Below, one piece after another: positions 1-10,352 of a DNA stretch of 64,000 nucleotides. Position 1 is the stretch's first letter; the number at the start of each line of letters is the position of its first letter. This stretch comes from Pseudomonadota bacterium (lineage in GTDB: Bacteria > Pseudomonadota > Gammaproteobacteria > Burkholderiales > SG8-39). Where the stretch lies: the NCBI GenBank assembly GCA_947455195.1, contig CANGMI010000001.1:720164-784163 (forward strand), given 5' to 3'. Made by a program: the position numbers and the translations under genes. A model generated the notes under the pieces. The model was not told the origin of the DNA. It searched no databases and was given only the letters and a program-made list of their open reading frames with translations.

Positions 1-2
1 TT

Positions 3-101
3 GCTCTCACGCTTGACTACCAGCACATTGCCAACCCGGCCTACAACGCCGAACGCGGCCCTGCACGGTTCTTCGGTTTCCGCGCGCACCTGGAGTTCTA
101 G
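3..101 (+). CDS. C-terminal end of an outer-membrane beta-barrel protein (partial)
   Basis: Frame 3 is open from the window edge to a TAG at 99–101 and gives 32 residues ending in FFGFRAHLEF. The alternating aromatic/polar pattern, the terminal Phe and the ANPAYN...RGP stretch look like the last two strands of a Gram-negative porin, possibly a carbohydrate-selective OprB-type or related porin. The C-terminal aromatic residue is the usual recognition signal for outer-membrane assembly. The start lies outside the window, so the exact family cannot be settled. The 115 bp before the next gene show no clear terminator. Confidence 0.5.
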   Translation, partial: ALTLDYQHIANPAYNAERGPARFFGFRAHLEF

Positions 102-216
102 CCGCGAACAGGGCTGGCCTCCCTGACCGCAGGACTTGCCACGCTCTGGTGCGACAGGCAGAGCCCGAATCTGCTAGCCTCAGGCGCAACCTCAAGGACG
201 AAAAGCAAGGAGACTC

Positions 217-1233
217 ATGGCGACCCCACGCTGGCGCAGTACCGTACAAGGCCTGTCCGCCTCTGCCCTGGCGACCCTGGCTGCGCTGCTCGGCCTCACG
301 ACCCACGGCGCCGCCGCAGCAGCGCCGGCCGATACTTTCCCCTCGCGATCCATCCGCCTCGTGGTGCCGTTCCCCCCGGCAGGTGCCACCGACATCCTCG
401 CACGTGCTGTCGCCAATGACCTGCAGAAGACCTGGGGGCAGAGCGTGGTGGTCGAGAACCGACCCGGTGCCGGCGGCAATCTGGGTGCCGACCAGGTGGC
501 GAAGGCAAACCCTGACGGCTACACGCTGGTCATGGGCACCGTGGGCACGCACGGCATCAACGTATCGCTCTACGCGCGCATGCCCTACGACGCGATACGC
601 GACTTCGCACCGGTCACGCTCGTGGCAGCGGTGCCCAACCTGCTTGTGGTGCATCCCTCGGTGCCGGTCACGAGTGTTCGAGAACTGATCGATCTGGCCC
701 GGGCCCAGCCGGGCATCCTCAACTACGCATCCAGCGGCAACGGCACCTCCATTCACCTGTCAGGCGAACTGTTCAAGTCGATGGCCAACGTGCAGATCAC
801 GCACGTGCCTTTCAACGGCAGCGGACCTGCCATCGGTGCGCTCGTTGCAGGTCAGGTGCAGGCCATGTTCGACAACATGCCCTCGGCCCTGCCCCAGGCG
901 AAGTCGGGGCGACTGCGCCCACTGGCCGTTACAAGTGCCCACCGCTCACCTGCCTTGCCCGAGATCCCGACCATCGCCGAAGCCGGACTGCCCGGGTACG
1001 ACGCCAGTTCCTGGTTTGGCGTCCTTGCGCCGGCAGGAACACCCCGCGATATCATCGCAAAACTCAACGCAGCCATCGTGCGCGGGCTGCAATCGTCCGA
1101 AACACGCGACCGGCTCTCCGGTCAGGGCGCCGAACCCGTGGGCGACTCGCCCGAGCATTTCGCCGAATTCATCCGCAGTGAAATCGGCAAATGGGCCCTG
1201 GTGGTGAAGGCCGCAGGCGCACGGGTGGACTAG
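217..1233 (+). CDS. Bug/TctC-family tripartite tricarboxylate transporter substrate-binding protein
   Basis: 338 aa. Residues 1–36 form a cleavable export signal with a hydrophobic Ala/Leu core, so the mature protein should sit in the periplasm. The body has the Bug fold signatures: RSIRLVVPFPPAGATDILAR near the N-terminus, then VVVENRPGAGGN, NPDGYTL, and late PTIAEAGLPGYDASSWFG. These receptors bind carboxylates or amides for TctAB permeases, but no tctAB genes are in the window, so it is an orphan receptor as is common in Burkholderiales. An AAGGAG Shine–Dalgarno sequence lies just before the ATG. The ligand is unknown. A TRAP system follows on the same strand. Confidence 0.9.
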   Translation: MATPRWRSTVQGLSASALATLAALLGLTTHGAAAAAPADTFPSRSIRLVVPFPPAGATDILARAVANDLQKTWGQSVVVENRPGAGGNLGADQVAKANPDGYTLVMGTVGTHGINVSLYARMPYDAIRDFAPVTLVAAVPNLLVVHPSVPVTSVRELIDLARAQPGILNYASSGNGTSIHLSGELFKSMANVQITHVPFNGSGPAIGALVAGQVQAMFDNMPSALPQAKSGRLRPLAVTSAHRSPALPEIPTIAEAGLPGYDASSWFGVLAPAGTPRDIIAKLNAAIVRGLQSSETRDRLSGQGAEPVGDSPEHFAEFIRSEIGKWALVVKAAGARVD

Positions 1234-2322
<1,089 letters not shown>

Positions 2323-2334
2323 CCGCAGACATTC

Positions 2335-2889
2335 ATGGAACACCAGCAGGAAGACGGGCTGATCGGACGACTCGAGGCGGCTTACGGGCGCGTGCTCGAC
2401 GGATTGGCGCTCATCGGTTGCCTGCTGCTGTTCCTGATGATGATCGCCATCTGCCTCGACGTGCTGCTGCGAAACGTCGAGCTCATCGCCGGTCTGCACG
2501 GGGTGCCGGCCAGCAACGACCTGACCGAATACGCGCTTTACCTGATGACGCTGTGCGTTGCCCCCTGGCTGCTGCGCCAGGGCAAGCACATTCGGGTCGA
2601 CATCGTCCTGCGCGCCATCCCGAAACCGATCGCCTGGCGCTGCGAGCTCGTGGCCGATGCACTCGCCCTGCTGTGCTGTCTCATCATGGCCTGGTACAGC
2701 TGGCAGGCCACGGCCGCGAGCATCCGGGCCGGCGCCCTCACCATCAAGACCCTGGTGACCCCGGAGTGGTGGTCGCTCATTCCGCTGCCGACAGCCTTCG
2801 TGCTGCTGGCCATTGAAGTGGTTTTCCGGATGCACCGTCTTGCCATCGGGCCGCGCGGACCGCGTGATGATGCCGTGTCGAGTGCGTGA
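2335..2889 (+). CDS. TRAP transporter small permease (DctQ family)
   Basis: 184 aa inner-membrane protein with four hydrophobic segments, roughly residues 20–45, 60–80, 100–125 and 140–165. This matches the four-helix DctQ family. The segment LMTLCVAPWLLRQGKHIRVDIV is characteristic, with a conserved charged G-x-H-x-R-V-D loop. It partners the large DctM permease that begins 18 bp downstream in the Na+-driven TRAP importer. The DctP receptor gene ends 12 bp upstream. Confidence 0.9.
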   Translation: MEHQQEDGLIGRLEAAYGRVLDGLALIGCLLLFLMMIAICLDVLLRNVELIAGLHGVPASNDLTEYALYLMTLCVAPWLLRQGKHIRVDIVLRAIPKPIAWRCELVADALALLCCLIMAWYSWQATAASIRAGALTIKTLVTPEWWSLIPLPTAFVLLAIEVVFRMHRLAIGPRGPRDDAVSSA

Positions 2890-2907
2890 GATGACGAGGT
2901 TGCTTGC

Positions 2908-4224
2908 ATGATGAGCTGGGAGGCTGCGGCCTGGTTGTTGCTGGGCGGATCGACCGTGCTGCTCTTTCTGGGGCTGCCGGTGGCGTTCTCGTTTCTCGTC
3001 ATCAACATCGTCGGGGGCTGGCTCTTCCTCGGCGGCGAGGCGGGCCTGGCGCAACTGGCGCGCAACTGCGTCGTGTCGGTCACCAGTTTTTCGCTCACGC
3101 CCATTCCGCTCTTCATCCTGATGGGTGAAGTACTGTTTCATACCGGCCTTGCCGTGAAGGTCATCGACGGCATCGAACGACTCATCCGGCAGGTCCCGGG
3201 GCGCCTCGCCGTCGTGGCCGTGGTGGCCGGTACGGTCTTCTCGGCCATCAGCGGCTCGACCATCGCCACCACGGCCATGCTGGGCAGCCTGATGGTGCCG
3301 GTGATGCTCGCCCGCGGCTATCACCCGACCATGGCCACCGGCCCGATCATGGCGATCGGTGCGGTCGACATGCTCATACCGCCCTCGGCGCTCACCGTCC
3401 TCCTCGGCAGCCTGTCGGGCATTTCGATCTCGAAGCTCCTCATCGGCGGCATCGTGCCCGGGCTCATCCTGTCGGTACTCTTCATCGGCTACATCATCAC
3501 CCGGGTGAAGATGTCGCCCGAACTTGCTCCCAACAGCGAATTCGAGGAGTACGAGGGCTGGGAGAAGCTGCGCCCCCTGTTCCAGTACGTGCTGCCCCTG
3601 GTGTCGATCTTCGTGATCGTGGTCGGTGCGATGATTGCCGGGTGGGCAACACCAACCGAGTCGGCTGCCATCGGCGCCTTCGCAACCGTGCTGCTTGCCA
3701 TGCTCTACCGTGCGCTGTCCCTCGAAAAGCTCGTCGCCTCCCTCAAGGGCACCGTGGCGGTCTCGGGCATGATTCTCTTCATCATCGTGGGTGCCACGAC
3801 CTTCGCGCAGATTCTCTCGTTCTCGGGCGCGAGCAACGGGCTGGTGCAACTCATCACCGGTCAGGGTCTGCCGCCCAGGGTGATCATCATGGGAATGATG
3901 CTGCTCCTCATCTTCCTCGGCATCTTCGTCGACCAGGTGAGCATGATGCTCATCACGCTGCCGATCTTCATGCCGATCGTGCAATCGCTCGGCGTCGACC
4001 CGATCTGGTTCGGCGTGATGTTCCTCATCTGCATGCAACTGGGGCTGCTGCTGCCCCCGCACGGGATGCTGCTGATGACCATGAAGGGCGTTGCGCCCTC
4101 CCAGGTGACGATGCTGCACATCTTCAAGGCAGTAACGCCCTATGTCGTGATCAGCATTATCATGCTCGCAGCCGTGTTCCTGTGGCCGCCGGTAGCCACC
4201 TGGCTACCCGGCTGGCTCGGCTGA
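2908..4224 (+). CDS. TRAP transporter large permease (DctM family)
   Basis: 438 aa, very hydrophobic, about 12 membrane segments, the usual size for stand-alone DctM. Recognisable family segments are FSAISGSTIATTAMLGSLMV, AIGAVDMLIPPSALTVLLG and the late IFVDQVSMMLITLPIFMPIV with LLLPPHGMLL. It forms the ion-coupled transport channel of the TRAP system with DctQ. Two ATGs lie in tandem (2908 and 2911); GAGG about 10 bp upstream fits either. Downstream comes an IorA-like gene after 78 bp, so import and 2-oxoacid oxidation may be linked. Confidence 0.92.
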   Translation: MMSWEAAAWLLLGGSTVLLFLGLPVAFSFLVINIVGGWLFLGGEAGLAQLARNCVVSVTSFSLTPIPLFILMGEVLFHTGLAVKVIDGIERLIRQVPGRLAVVAVVAGTVFSAISGSTIATTAMLGSLMVPVMLARGYHPTMATGPIMAIGAVDMLIPPSALTVLLGSLSGISISKLLIGGIVPGLILSVLFIGYIITRVKMSPELAPNSEFEEYEGWEKLRPLFQYVLPLVSIFVIVVGAMIAGWATPTESAAIGAFATVLLAMLYRALSLEKLVASLKGTVAVSGMILFIIVGATTFAQILSFSGASNGLVQLITGQGLPPRVIIMGMMLLLIFLGIFVDQVSMMLITLPIFMPIVQSLGVDPIWFGVMFLICMQLGLLLPPHGMLLMTMKGVAPSQVTMLHIFKAVTPYVVISIIMLAAVFLWPPVATWLPGWLG

Positions 4225-4302
4225 ATGATCCTGCCCCGCGTACCGACGGGGTTTGCGGCAGGCTGCCGGCCCACCGGGCCTGTCTACTGATGAAGGCTTG
4301 CC

Positions 4303-6447
4303 ATGGAACGCTCGTTCAAGGAAGAAATCAAGTCGCTGCGCCTCGGTGAGGGCGACGAATTCGTCGGTGAGGGCATCCTCGCAGTCACCAAGGCCCTGCT
4401 GCAATCCGGCGTCTCCTACGTCGGAGGCTATCAGGGCGCGCCCATCTCTCACCTCATCGACGTGCTGACCGAAGCCGAAGACCTGCTCGGCGAACTCGGC
4501 GTGCATCTGGAGACCAATGCCTCGGAGGCCGCCGCCGCCGCCATGCTCGGTGCGTCGATCAACTATCCGATTCGCGGTGCGGTGGCGTGGAAGTCGACCG
4601 TGGGTACCAACGTGGCCTCCGACGCGCTGGCCAATCTCGCTTCGGCTGGCGTACTGGGCGGTGCCCTGATCGTGATCGGCGAGGATTACGGCGAAGGCGC
4701 CTCGATCATGCAGGAGCGCAGCCATGCGTTTGCGATGAAATCGCAGATCTGGCTGCTCGACCCTCGGCCCGATCTGCCCACCATCGTTCGCATGGTCGAA
4801 CATGGCTTCGAATTGTCCGAGGCGTCGAACAGCCCGGTGATGCTCGAGCTGCGCATCCGCGCCTGTCATGTCCACGGCAGCTTTCGCACCCGCGACAATC
4901 GCGCGCCAGTGGTCTCGACCACCGAGCCGATGCAGTCGCCCGACTTCGACTATGGCCGCATCGTGCTGCCGCCCTCGACCTACACCCAGGAAAAGCACAA
5001 GATCGACGTGCGCTGGCCGGCTGCGGTGGCCTATGTTCGCGAACACAGGCTCAACGAAGTGTTCGAGGGTGACATCGACCAGCTGGGCATCATCTGCCAG
5101 GGGGGCATGTACAACGCCACCGTACGCGCTCTGCACCAGCTGGGACTGGCCGATGCCTTCGGCGCCTCGCGCATCCCGATCCTGTGCCTGAACGTGACCT
5201 ACCCGCTCGTACCTGAGGAAGTCACCGGGTTTTGCAGCGGACGGGCGCACGTGCTCGTGGTCGAGGAGGGACAACCGGCCTTCATCGAAGACGCGGTACT
5301 TGCGGCCCTGCGCCGCGGTGATGTGAACGGTGCCGTGGTACACGGCAAGAATGTGCTGCCACTCGCCGGGGAGTACACCGGCGAGACCGTCGTGGCGGGT
5401 GTTCGGCGTTTTCTCGAGATGACCCTCGATGATCTGCCGGCCGGCAGTGTCCGGGTCGATACCGCGGCCATCACCACGCGGCATGACGCGCTCGGGGCTG
5501 CCAAGCGCCAGGCGCTCGGACTCCTGGGTGGCCCCGTGGCACCACGCCCCCCCGGTTTCTGTGTCGGTTGCCCGGAGCGTCCGGTGTTCTCGGCGATGAA
5601 GCTCATCGAACGCGAGGGTGGGCCCTTCCACATCTCGGCCGACATCGGCTGCCATCTCTTCTCGACCCTCCCACCGTTCAACATCGGCAACACGGTGCTC
5701 GGTTATGGGCTGGGCCTTGCTTCGAACGCGGCCGTCGATCCGCTCTTCAACCGTCGCACGGTCACGGTGATGGGCGATGGCGGCTTCTGGCACAACGGAC
5801 TCACCTCGGGCATCACCAATGCGGTGTTCAATCGCGATGACGGCATCCTGGTCATCATGAACAACGGCTACACCTCGGCGACCGGTACCCAGCACATTCC
5901 GTCCTCGCCGCATCAGGCCGACACCAAGATGACCGGCATGTCGATCCGCAAGGCGCTCGAGGGCATCGGCGTGAAGTGGGTGAAGACCGTGACCACCTAC
6001 AAGGTGAGCCAGATGAAGGACACCCTGGCCGAGGCGATGAATTCAACCTATGCCGGCCTCAAGGTCATCATCGCCGAGAGCGAATGCCAGCTGGAAAAGC
6101 AGCGTCGCATCAAGCCCCTGATCGCGAACCTCCTCAAATCGGGCAAGCGCGTCGTGCGAACCCGCTTCGGGGTCGATGAGGATGTGTGCTCGGGCGATCA
6201 TTCCTGCATCCGGCTCTCCGGTTGCCCTTCGCTCACGGTGCGCGATTCAACCGATCCGCTGAAGGTTGACCCGGTTGCCCATGTGAACAACGGCTGTGTC
6301 GGCTGCAGTCTGTGCGGCGAAGTCGCGCACGCAGCGGTGCTCTGCCCGTCATTTTTTCGTGCCGAGGTTGTTCAGAACCCGAGCTGGTGGGACTCCTTCC
6401 GCTGGCTGATCAGCCGAGCCTTCATCAGCGTCCTGCAACGCGCCTGA
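4303..6447 (+). CDS. Indolepyruvate:ferredoxin oxidoreductase alpha-subunit-like protein (IorA-like, copy 1)
   Basis: 714 aa. The order is an N-terminal pyruvate:ferredoxin oxidoreductase domain I (AVTKALLQSGVSYVGGYQGAP), a C-V-G-C-P motif near residue 420, a thiamine-diphosphate site GDGGFWHNG near residue 491 followed by MNNGYTSATG, and a C-terminal ferredoxin-like domain with Cys clusters near 629 (C-x5-C-x5-C-P) and 664 (C-x2-C-x2-C...C-P). Such enzymes oxidatively decarboxylate aryl-pyruvates or other 2-oxoacids to acyl-CoA. Its beta-like partner lies 76 bp downstream and a close paralogue follows that. The 2-oxoacid substrate is unknown. The downstream enoyl-CoA hydratase and upstream TRAP genes suggest catabolism. 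Confidence 0.85.
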   Translation: MERSFKEEIKSLRLGEGDEFVGEGILAVTKALLQSGVSYVGGYQGAPISHLIDVLTEAEDLLGELGVHLETNASEAAAAAMLGASINYPIRGAVAWKSTVGTNVASDALANLASAGVLGGALIVIGEDYGEGASIMQERSHAFAMKSQIWLLDPRPDLPTIVRMVEHGFELSEASNSPVMLELRIRACHVHGSFRTRDNRAPVVSTTEPMQSPDFDYGRIVLPPSTYTQEKHKIDVRWPAAVAYVREHRLNEVFEGDIDQLGIICQGGMYNATVRALHQLGLADAFGASRIPILCLNVTYPLVPEEVTGFCSGRAHVLVVEEGQPAFIEDAVLAALRRGDVNGAVVHGKNVLPLAGEYTGETVVAGVRRFLEMTLDDLPAGSVRVDTAAITTRHDALGAAKRQALGLLGGPVAPRPPGFCVGCPERPVFSAMKLIEREGGPFHISADIGCHLFSTLPPFNIGNTVLGYGLGLASNAAVDPLFNRRTVTVMGDGGFWHNGLTSGITNAVFNRDDGILVIMNNGYTSATGTQHIPSSPHQADTKMTGMSIRKALEGIGVKWVKTVTTYKVSQMKDTLAEAMNSTYAGLKVIIAESECQLEKQRRIKPLIANLLKSGKRVVRTRFGVDEDVCSGDHSCIRLSGCPSLTVRDSTDPLKVDPVAHVNNGCVGCSLCGEVAHAAVLCPSFFRAEVVQNPSWWDSFRWLISRAFISVLQRA

Positions 6448-6523
6448 GCGCCCGTTACCCGCACCCTGGCGAACAAGCCCTCCGCGCCTGTCCGTTCGCG
6501 CAGGGTCTACTGGAGAGTCCTGC

Positions 6524-8095
6524 ATGAGCCCATTGCCCGAACGCCCGCTCACCATCCTGATCGCCGCCCTGGGTGGTGAAGGGGGCGGCGTGATGGCCGA
6601 CTGGCTGGTGGCGGCCGCCACCGCGCAGCGCTTCCCGGTGCAGAGCACCTCGATTCCAGGCGTCGCCCAGCGCACCGGGGCCACCACCTACTATCTGGAG
6701 ATCTACCCGGTACCGACCACCGAACTCGGTGATCGCCGGCCGGTACTCGCCCTGACCCCTTCGCCCGGCTATGTCGACCTGATGGTGGCGTCCGAACTCA
6801 TCGAAGCCGGACGGGCGATGCAGAACGGCTTCGTGAGCCCGGAGCGCACCACGCTCGTGGCCTCGACCCATCGCATCTACACCACGCTCGAGAAGATGCA
6901 GATGGGCGATGGCCGCATCGACCCGGAACGCATCCTCAGCGCGGCTGGCACGCTCGCACGTCGGGCGCACCTGTTCGACATGGCTGCTCTGGCCCAGCAG
7001 GCCGGCACCGTCATCAGTGCCGTCCTCTTTGGCGCGATGGCAGGCGCAGGGGTGCTGCCCCTGCCCCGCACCGCCTGCGAAGCGGTCATCCGGGCATCAG
7101 GCAAAGGTGTTGAAGCCAGCCTGCGCGGCTTCGACCTCGGCTGGAAACACGCGACCGGCGAGGCCACCGAGCGGCCTGCCGAACAGATCAAGCGCTGGGC
7201 AGCCAACCCCTCGGAGCGCGTGCACGCAACGCTGCCCGCCGAGGTACACCCGTTTGCCGACGAAGGAGCCGCTCGCACCGCCGACTTCCAGGACGCCGCC
7301 TACGCGAGCCTGTATCTCGACCGGGTAGAGGCCATTGCGAAGATCGATCGCGAACAAGGGGGCGGGGCTGCCGGCTACGCGCTCACCCGCGAGACCGCAC
7401 GGTTTCTGGCGCTCTGGATGTGCTTCGAGGACGTGATTCGCGTGGCCGATCTCAAGACCCGGCGCAGCCGGGTCGATCGGGTGCGCGATGAGGCCATGGC
7501 CAAACCGCATGAGCCCGTCCATATCGTCGAATATCTGAAGCCGGGCATCGAAGAAATTGCCTCGATCCTGCCGGCAGCCCTCGGGCGCGCCTTCGAGGGC
7601 TGGGCGAAGCGACGCGGCCTGCGACTGCAAAAGGGTCTCTATATCCGCTCGACCAGCCTCACCGGTTTTCTCATGCTGCGCACCCTGGCAGCCCTGCGGC
7701 CGTTGCGCCGCGCGAGCCTGCGCTTCGGCATCGAGCAGCAGACCATCGATCGCTGGCTTGCCGCCGTGCGCAGCGCGGCAGCCCTCGATCTGGGCCTCGC
7801 ACTGGAGATTGCGCTGCTCGGTCGGCTGATCAAGGGCTATGGTGACACCTACCAGCGTGGGCGCGACAACTTCCTGCGCATCATGGATACGCTGGTCGAC
7901 GCGACTGACGGCCGTGAACCGGCCTCGCGGCGAGCCGCCATCCGCGCTGCGCGCGAAGCGGCGCTCGCCGACCCGGAAGGCCGCAAGCTCGAAGGCAGCC
8001 TCGCCGCCGTCGGCATCACGCCGCTGCCACCGCGGGCCAAGCCCATCCAGTTTCTGCGCAAGCCGCCAGTACGAACGGGGGGGCGCGCCCTCTGA
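6524..8095 (+). CDS. Indolepyruvate oxidoreductase beta-subunit-like protein (IorB-like) with extra C-terminal domain
   Basis: 523 aa. Residues 1–200 are a pyruvate-ferredoxin oxidoreductase gamma-type domain with LIAALGGEGGGVMADWL and SIPGVAQRTGATTYYLEIYP, the part that completes the two-subunit IOR. Canonical archaeal IorB is only about 200 aa. Here about 320 further residues follow, mostly helical and Arg-rich, resembling the extra domain seen in proteobacterial IOR beta-family proteins. It lies between two IorA-like genes and could pair with either. An ATG at 6524 follows a GGAGAG ribosome-binding site. Confidence 0.82.
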   Translation: MSPLPERPLTILIAALGGEGGGVMADWLVAAATAQRFPVQSTSIPGVAQRTGATTYYLEIYPVPTTELGDRRPVLALTPSPGYVDLMVASELIEAGRAMQNGFVSPERTTLVASTHRIYTTLEKMQMGDGRIDPERILSAAGTLARRAHLFDMAALAQQAGTVISAVLFGAMAGAGVLPLPRTACEAVIRASGKGVEASLRGFDLGWKHATGEATERPAEQIKRWAANPSERVHATLPAEVHPFADEGAARTADFQDAAYASLYLDRVEAIAKIDREQGGGAAGYALTRETARFLALWMCFEDVIRVADLKTRRSRVDRVRDEAMAKPHEPVHIVEYLKPGIEEIASILPAALGRAFEGWAKRRGLRLQKGLYIRSTSLTGFLMLRTLAALRPLRRASLRFGIEQQTIDRWLAAVRSAAALDLGLALEIALLGRLIKGYGDTYQRGRDNFLRIMDTLVDATDGREPASRRAAIRAAREAALADPEGRKLEGSLAAVGITPLPPRAKPIQFLRKPPVRTGGRAL

Positions 8096-8163
8096 CGCCG
8101 CGTTGCGCAAGACTCGCGACGAGTTCGCGCCACGGACAGGGAAACTGACGAGGAGACCGAGCG

Positions 8164-10311
8164 ATGGAGCGACTGTTCACCGAGGAGATTCAGGCCCTGC
8201 AACTGGGTGAGGGTGACATATTCCATGGCGAGGGAATACTTGCGGTCACCAAGGGGCTGCTGCAGTCGGGTGTGGCCTATGTCGGCGGTTATCAGGGCGC
8301 ACCGGTCTCGCACCTGCTCGACGTGATGGTGCAGGCGCGCGAGTATCTCGACACGCTGGGGGTGCATGTCGAAGCCTGTACCAACGAAGCCTCGGCGGCG
8401 GCGATGCTCGGCGCATCGATCAACTATCCGATGCGCGGTGCAGTCACCTGGAAATCGATTGTCGGCACCAATGTCGCATCGGATGCGCTGTCGAACCTTG
8501 CCTCGGCAGGCGTCACCGGTGGTGCACTCATCGTGGTGGGCGAAGATTATGGCGAGGGCGCGAGCGTCATCCAGGAACGCACCCACGCCTTTGCGCTCAA
8601 GTCGACGATGTGCCTGGTCGACCCGCGCCCCGATCTCTCGCACATCGTCGACATGGTCGAGGCGTCATTCGAACTGTCCGAGGCCTGCAATGCGCCGGTC
8701 ATGATGGAATTGCGGATTCGTGCCTGCCATGTGCAGGGGAGCTTCACGACCCGCGCCAACCGCGCACCCGCACTCTCGGCGCGCGCGCCGATGGCCGAGC
8801 CCGCTGCCTTCCTCTACGACCGCCTCGCACATCCGCCAGCCACCTTCCGCCACGAAAAGCTGAAGTCCGATGTGCGCATGCCGGCTGCACGCAAGTACAT
8901 CACGGCGCACGGCCTGAACGAACGGGTCGATGGCATCCATGGCGACCTGGGGATCATCGTACAGGGTGGCCTGCATCCGAACCTGGTGCGCGCGATGCAG
9001 CAACTGGGCCTGGCCGATGGCTTCGGAGATAGTCAGTTGCCGATGCTCATCCTGAACGTGGTGTACCCGCTCGTACCCGAGGAGGTGACTGCGTTCTGTA
9101 CGAGCCGGCGTGCCGTGCTCGTGATCGAGGAAGGGCAACCTGAATTCATCGAGCAGGAACTCGCTCTCGTCCTCCGACGCGCCGGTGTCGATACCGCCCT
9201 GCACGGCAAGGACATGCTGCCGCTCGCCGGTGAATATACGGCCGAAGTGATCCTGCGCGGTCTGCATCGCTTCGTGGCAACCCACGGTCCGCAGATCGAC
9301 GTCGCGGCGGGCACCCGGACCATCGAGCAGATCGACGCATTGCGCGCCCAGGCCGCAAGCGCACTGGGCACCGGCATGCCACCGCGTCCACCGACCTTCT
9401 GCGTCGGCTGCCCGGAACGACCCGTGTTCGCTGCCATCAAGCTTGTCGAACGCGAGGTGGGCACGCCACACATCGCCGGTGACATCGGCTGCCATGCACT
9501 TGCCACGTTCGAGCCATTTTCGATCGGCAACTCGATCCTGGGCTACGGCATGGGGCTGGCCAGTGCGGCCGCGGTAGGCCCCGCCATGAGTCGTCGCACC
9601 CTGTCGATCATGGGCGATGGCGGGTTCTGGCACAACGGCTTTCTCTCGGGCGTCTCGTCAGCCCTGCACAACGGCGACGATTCGATTCTGGTCGTCATGA
9701 AAAATGGCTACACATCGGCCACCGGCACCCAGGATGTCCTGTCGACCCCGGCCGAGAGCGCGCGCGCCGCCGCACGCGCCAACAGTGCGGTACACGCCGA
9801 TCAGCGCATCGAGCACACGCTCAAGGGGGCTGGTGTGCAGTGGCTTCGCACCGTCAACAACTACCGGGTAGGCGACATGGTGAATGCCTTGCGCGAGGCC
9901 TTCACCACGGCGCAGGGCGGGCTCAAGGTCATCATCGCCGAAGGCGAATGCCAACTCGAGCGTCAGCGCCGAATCCGACCGATTCTGGCCGGATTGCTCC
10001 GCGCGGGCGAACGCGTGGTGCGCACCCGCTTCGGCGTCGATGCCGACACCTGCTCGGGTGACCATTCGTGCATACGGCTCTCGGGCTGCCCTTCGCTCAC
10101 GCTGCGTGACTCGGGTGACCCGCTCAAGGTCGACCCGGTGGTTCAGGTGAATCACGCCTGTGTCGGCTGCGGTCTCTGTGGCGAAGTGGCGCATGCGGCC
10201 GTCCTCTGCCCCTCGTTCTACCGCGCCGAGATCGTGCAGAATCCGGGCTTTCTCGACCGCCTGCTCTGGCGCGTTCGCCATCGCGTGACCGGCTGGCTCG
10301 CACCGCATTGA
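8164..10311 (+). CDS. Indolepyruvate:ferredoxin oxidoreductase alpha-subunit-like protein (IorA-like, copy 2)
   Basis: 715 aa and collinear with the copy at 4303. It shares the N-terminal stretch GILAVTKGLLQSGVAYVGGY, C-V-G-C-P, the thiamine-diphosphate site MGDGGFWHNGF, KNGYTSATGTQ, and both C-terminal iron–sulfur Cys groups. The main divergence from copy 1 is after GTQ, where it has a short Ala/Arg-rich insertion (SARAAARANSAVH), and in the 380–400 linker. Both thiamine and iron–sulfur residues are retained, so it should be active. An ACGAGGAG ribosome-binding site precedes the ATG. Two complete alpha-like genes with only one beta-like gene between them is unusual. Confidence 0.85.
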   Translation: MERLFTEEIQALQLGEGDIFHGEGILAVTKGLLQSGVAYVGGYQGAPVSHLLDVMVQAREYLDTLGVHVEACTNEASAAAMLGASINYPMRGAVTWKSIVGTNVASDALSNLASAGVTGGALIVVGEDYGEGASVIQERTHAFALKSTMCLVDPRPDLSHIVDMVEASFELSEACNAPVMMELRIRACHVQGSFTTRANRAPALSARAPMAEPAAFLYDRLAHPPATFRHEKLKSDVRMPAARKYITAHGLNERVDGIHGDLGIIVQGGLHPNLVRAMQQLGLADGFGDSQLPMLILNVVYPLVPEEVTAFCTSRRAVLVIEEGQPEFIEQELALVLRRAGVDTALHGKDMLPLAGEYTAEVILRGLHRFVATHGPQIDVAAGTRTIEQIDALRAQAASALGTGMPPRPPTFCVGCPERPVFAAIKLVEREVGTPHIAGDIGCHALATFEPFSIGNSILGYGMGLASAAAVGPAMSRRTLSIMGDGGFWHNGFLSGVSSALHNGDDSILVVMKNGYTSATGTQDVLSTPAESARAAARANSAVHADQRIEHTLKGAGVQWLRTVNNYRVGDMVNALREAFTTAQGGLKVIIAEGECQLERQRRIRPILAGLLRAGERVVRTRFGVDADTCSGDHSCIRLSGCPSLTLRDSGDPLKVDPVVQVNHACVGCGLCGEVAHAAVLCPSFYRAEIVQNPGFLDRLLWRVRHRVTGWLAPH

Positions 10312-10352
10312 GGGCAGTCCTTCACGGCCCTTTTCCATCGACGACAGACACC

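Noticed and set aside
4234..4280. Two small GC hairpins between dctM and the first iorA-like gene (CCCCG/CGGGG and GGCCC/GGGCC)
   Set aside because: Five-bp stems are expected by chance at this GC content, and there is no T-run beyond a TTT.
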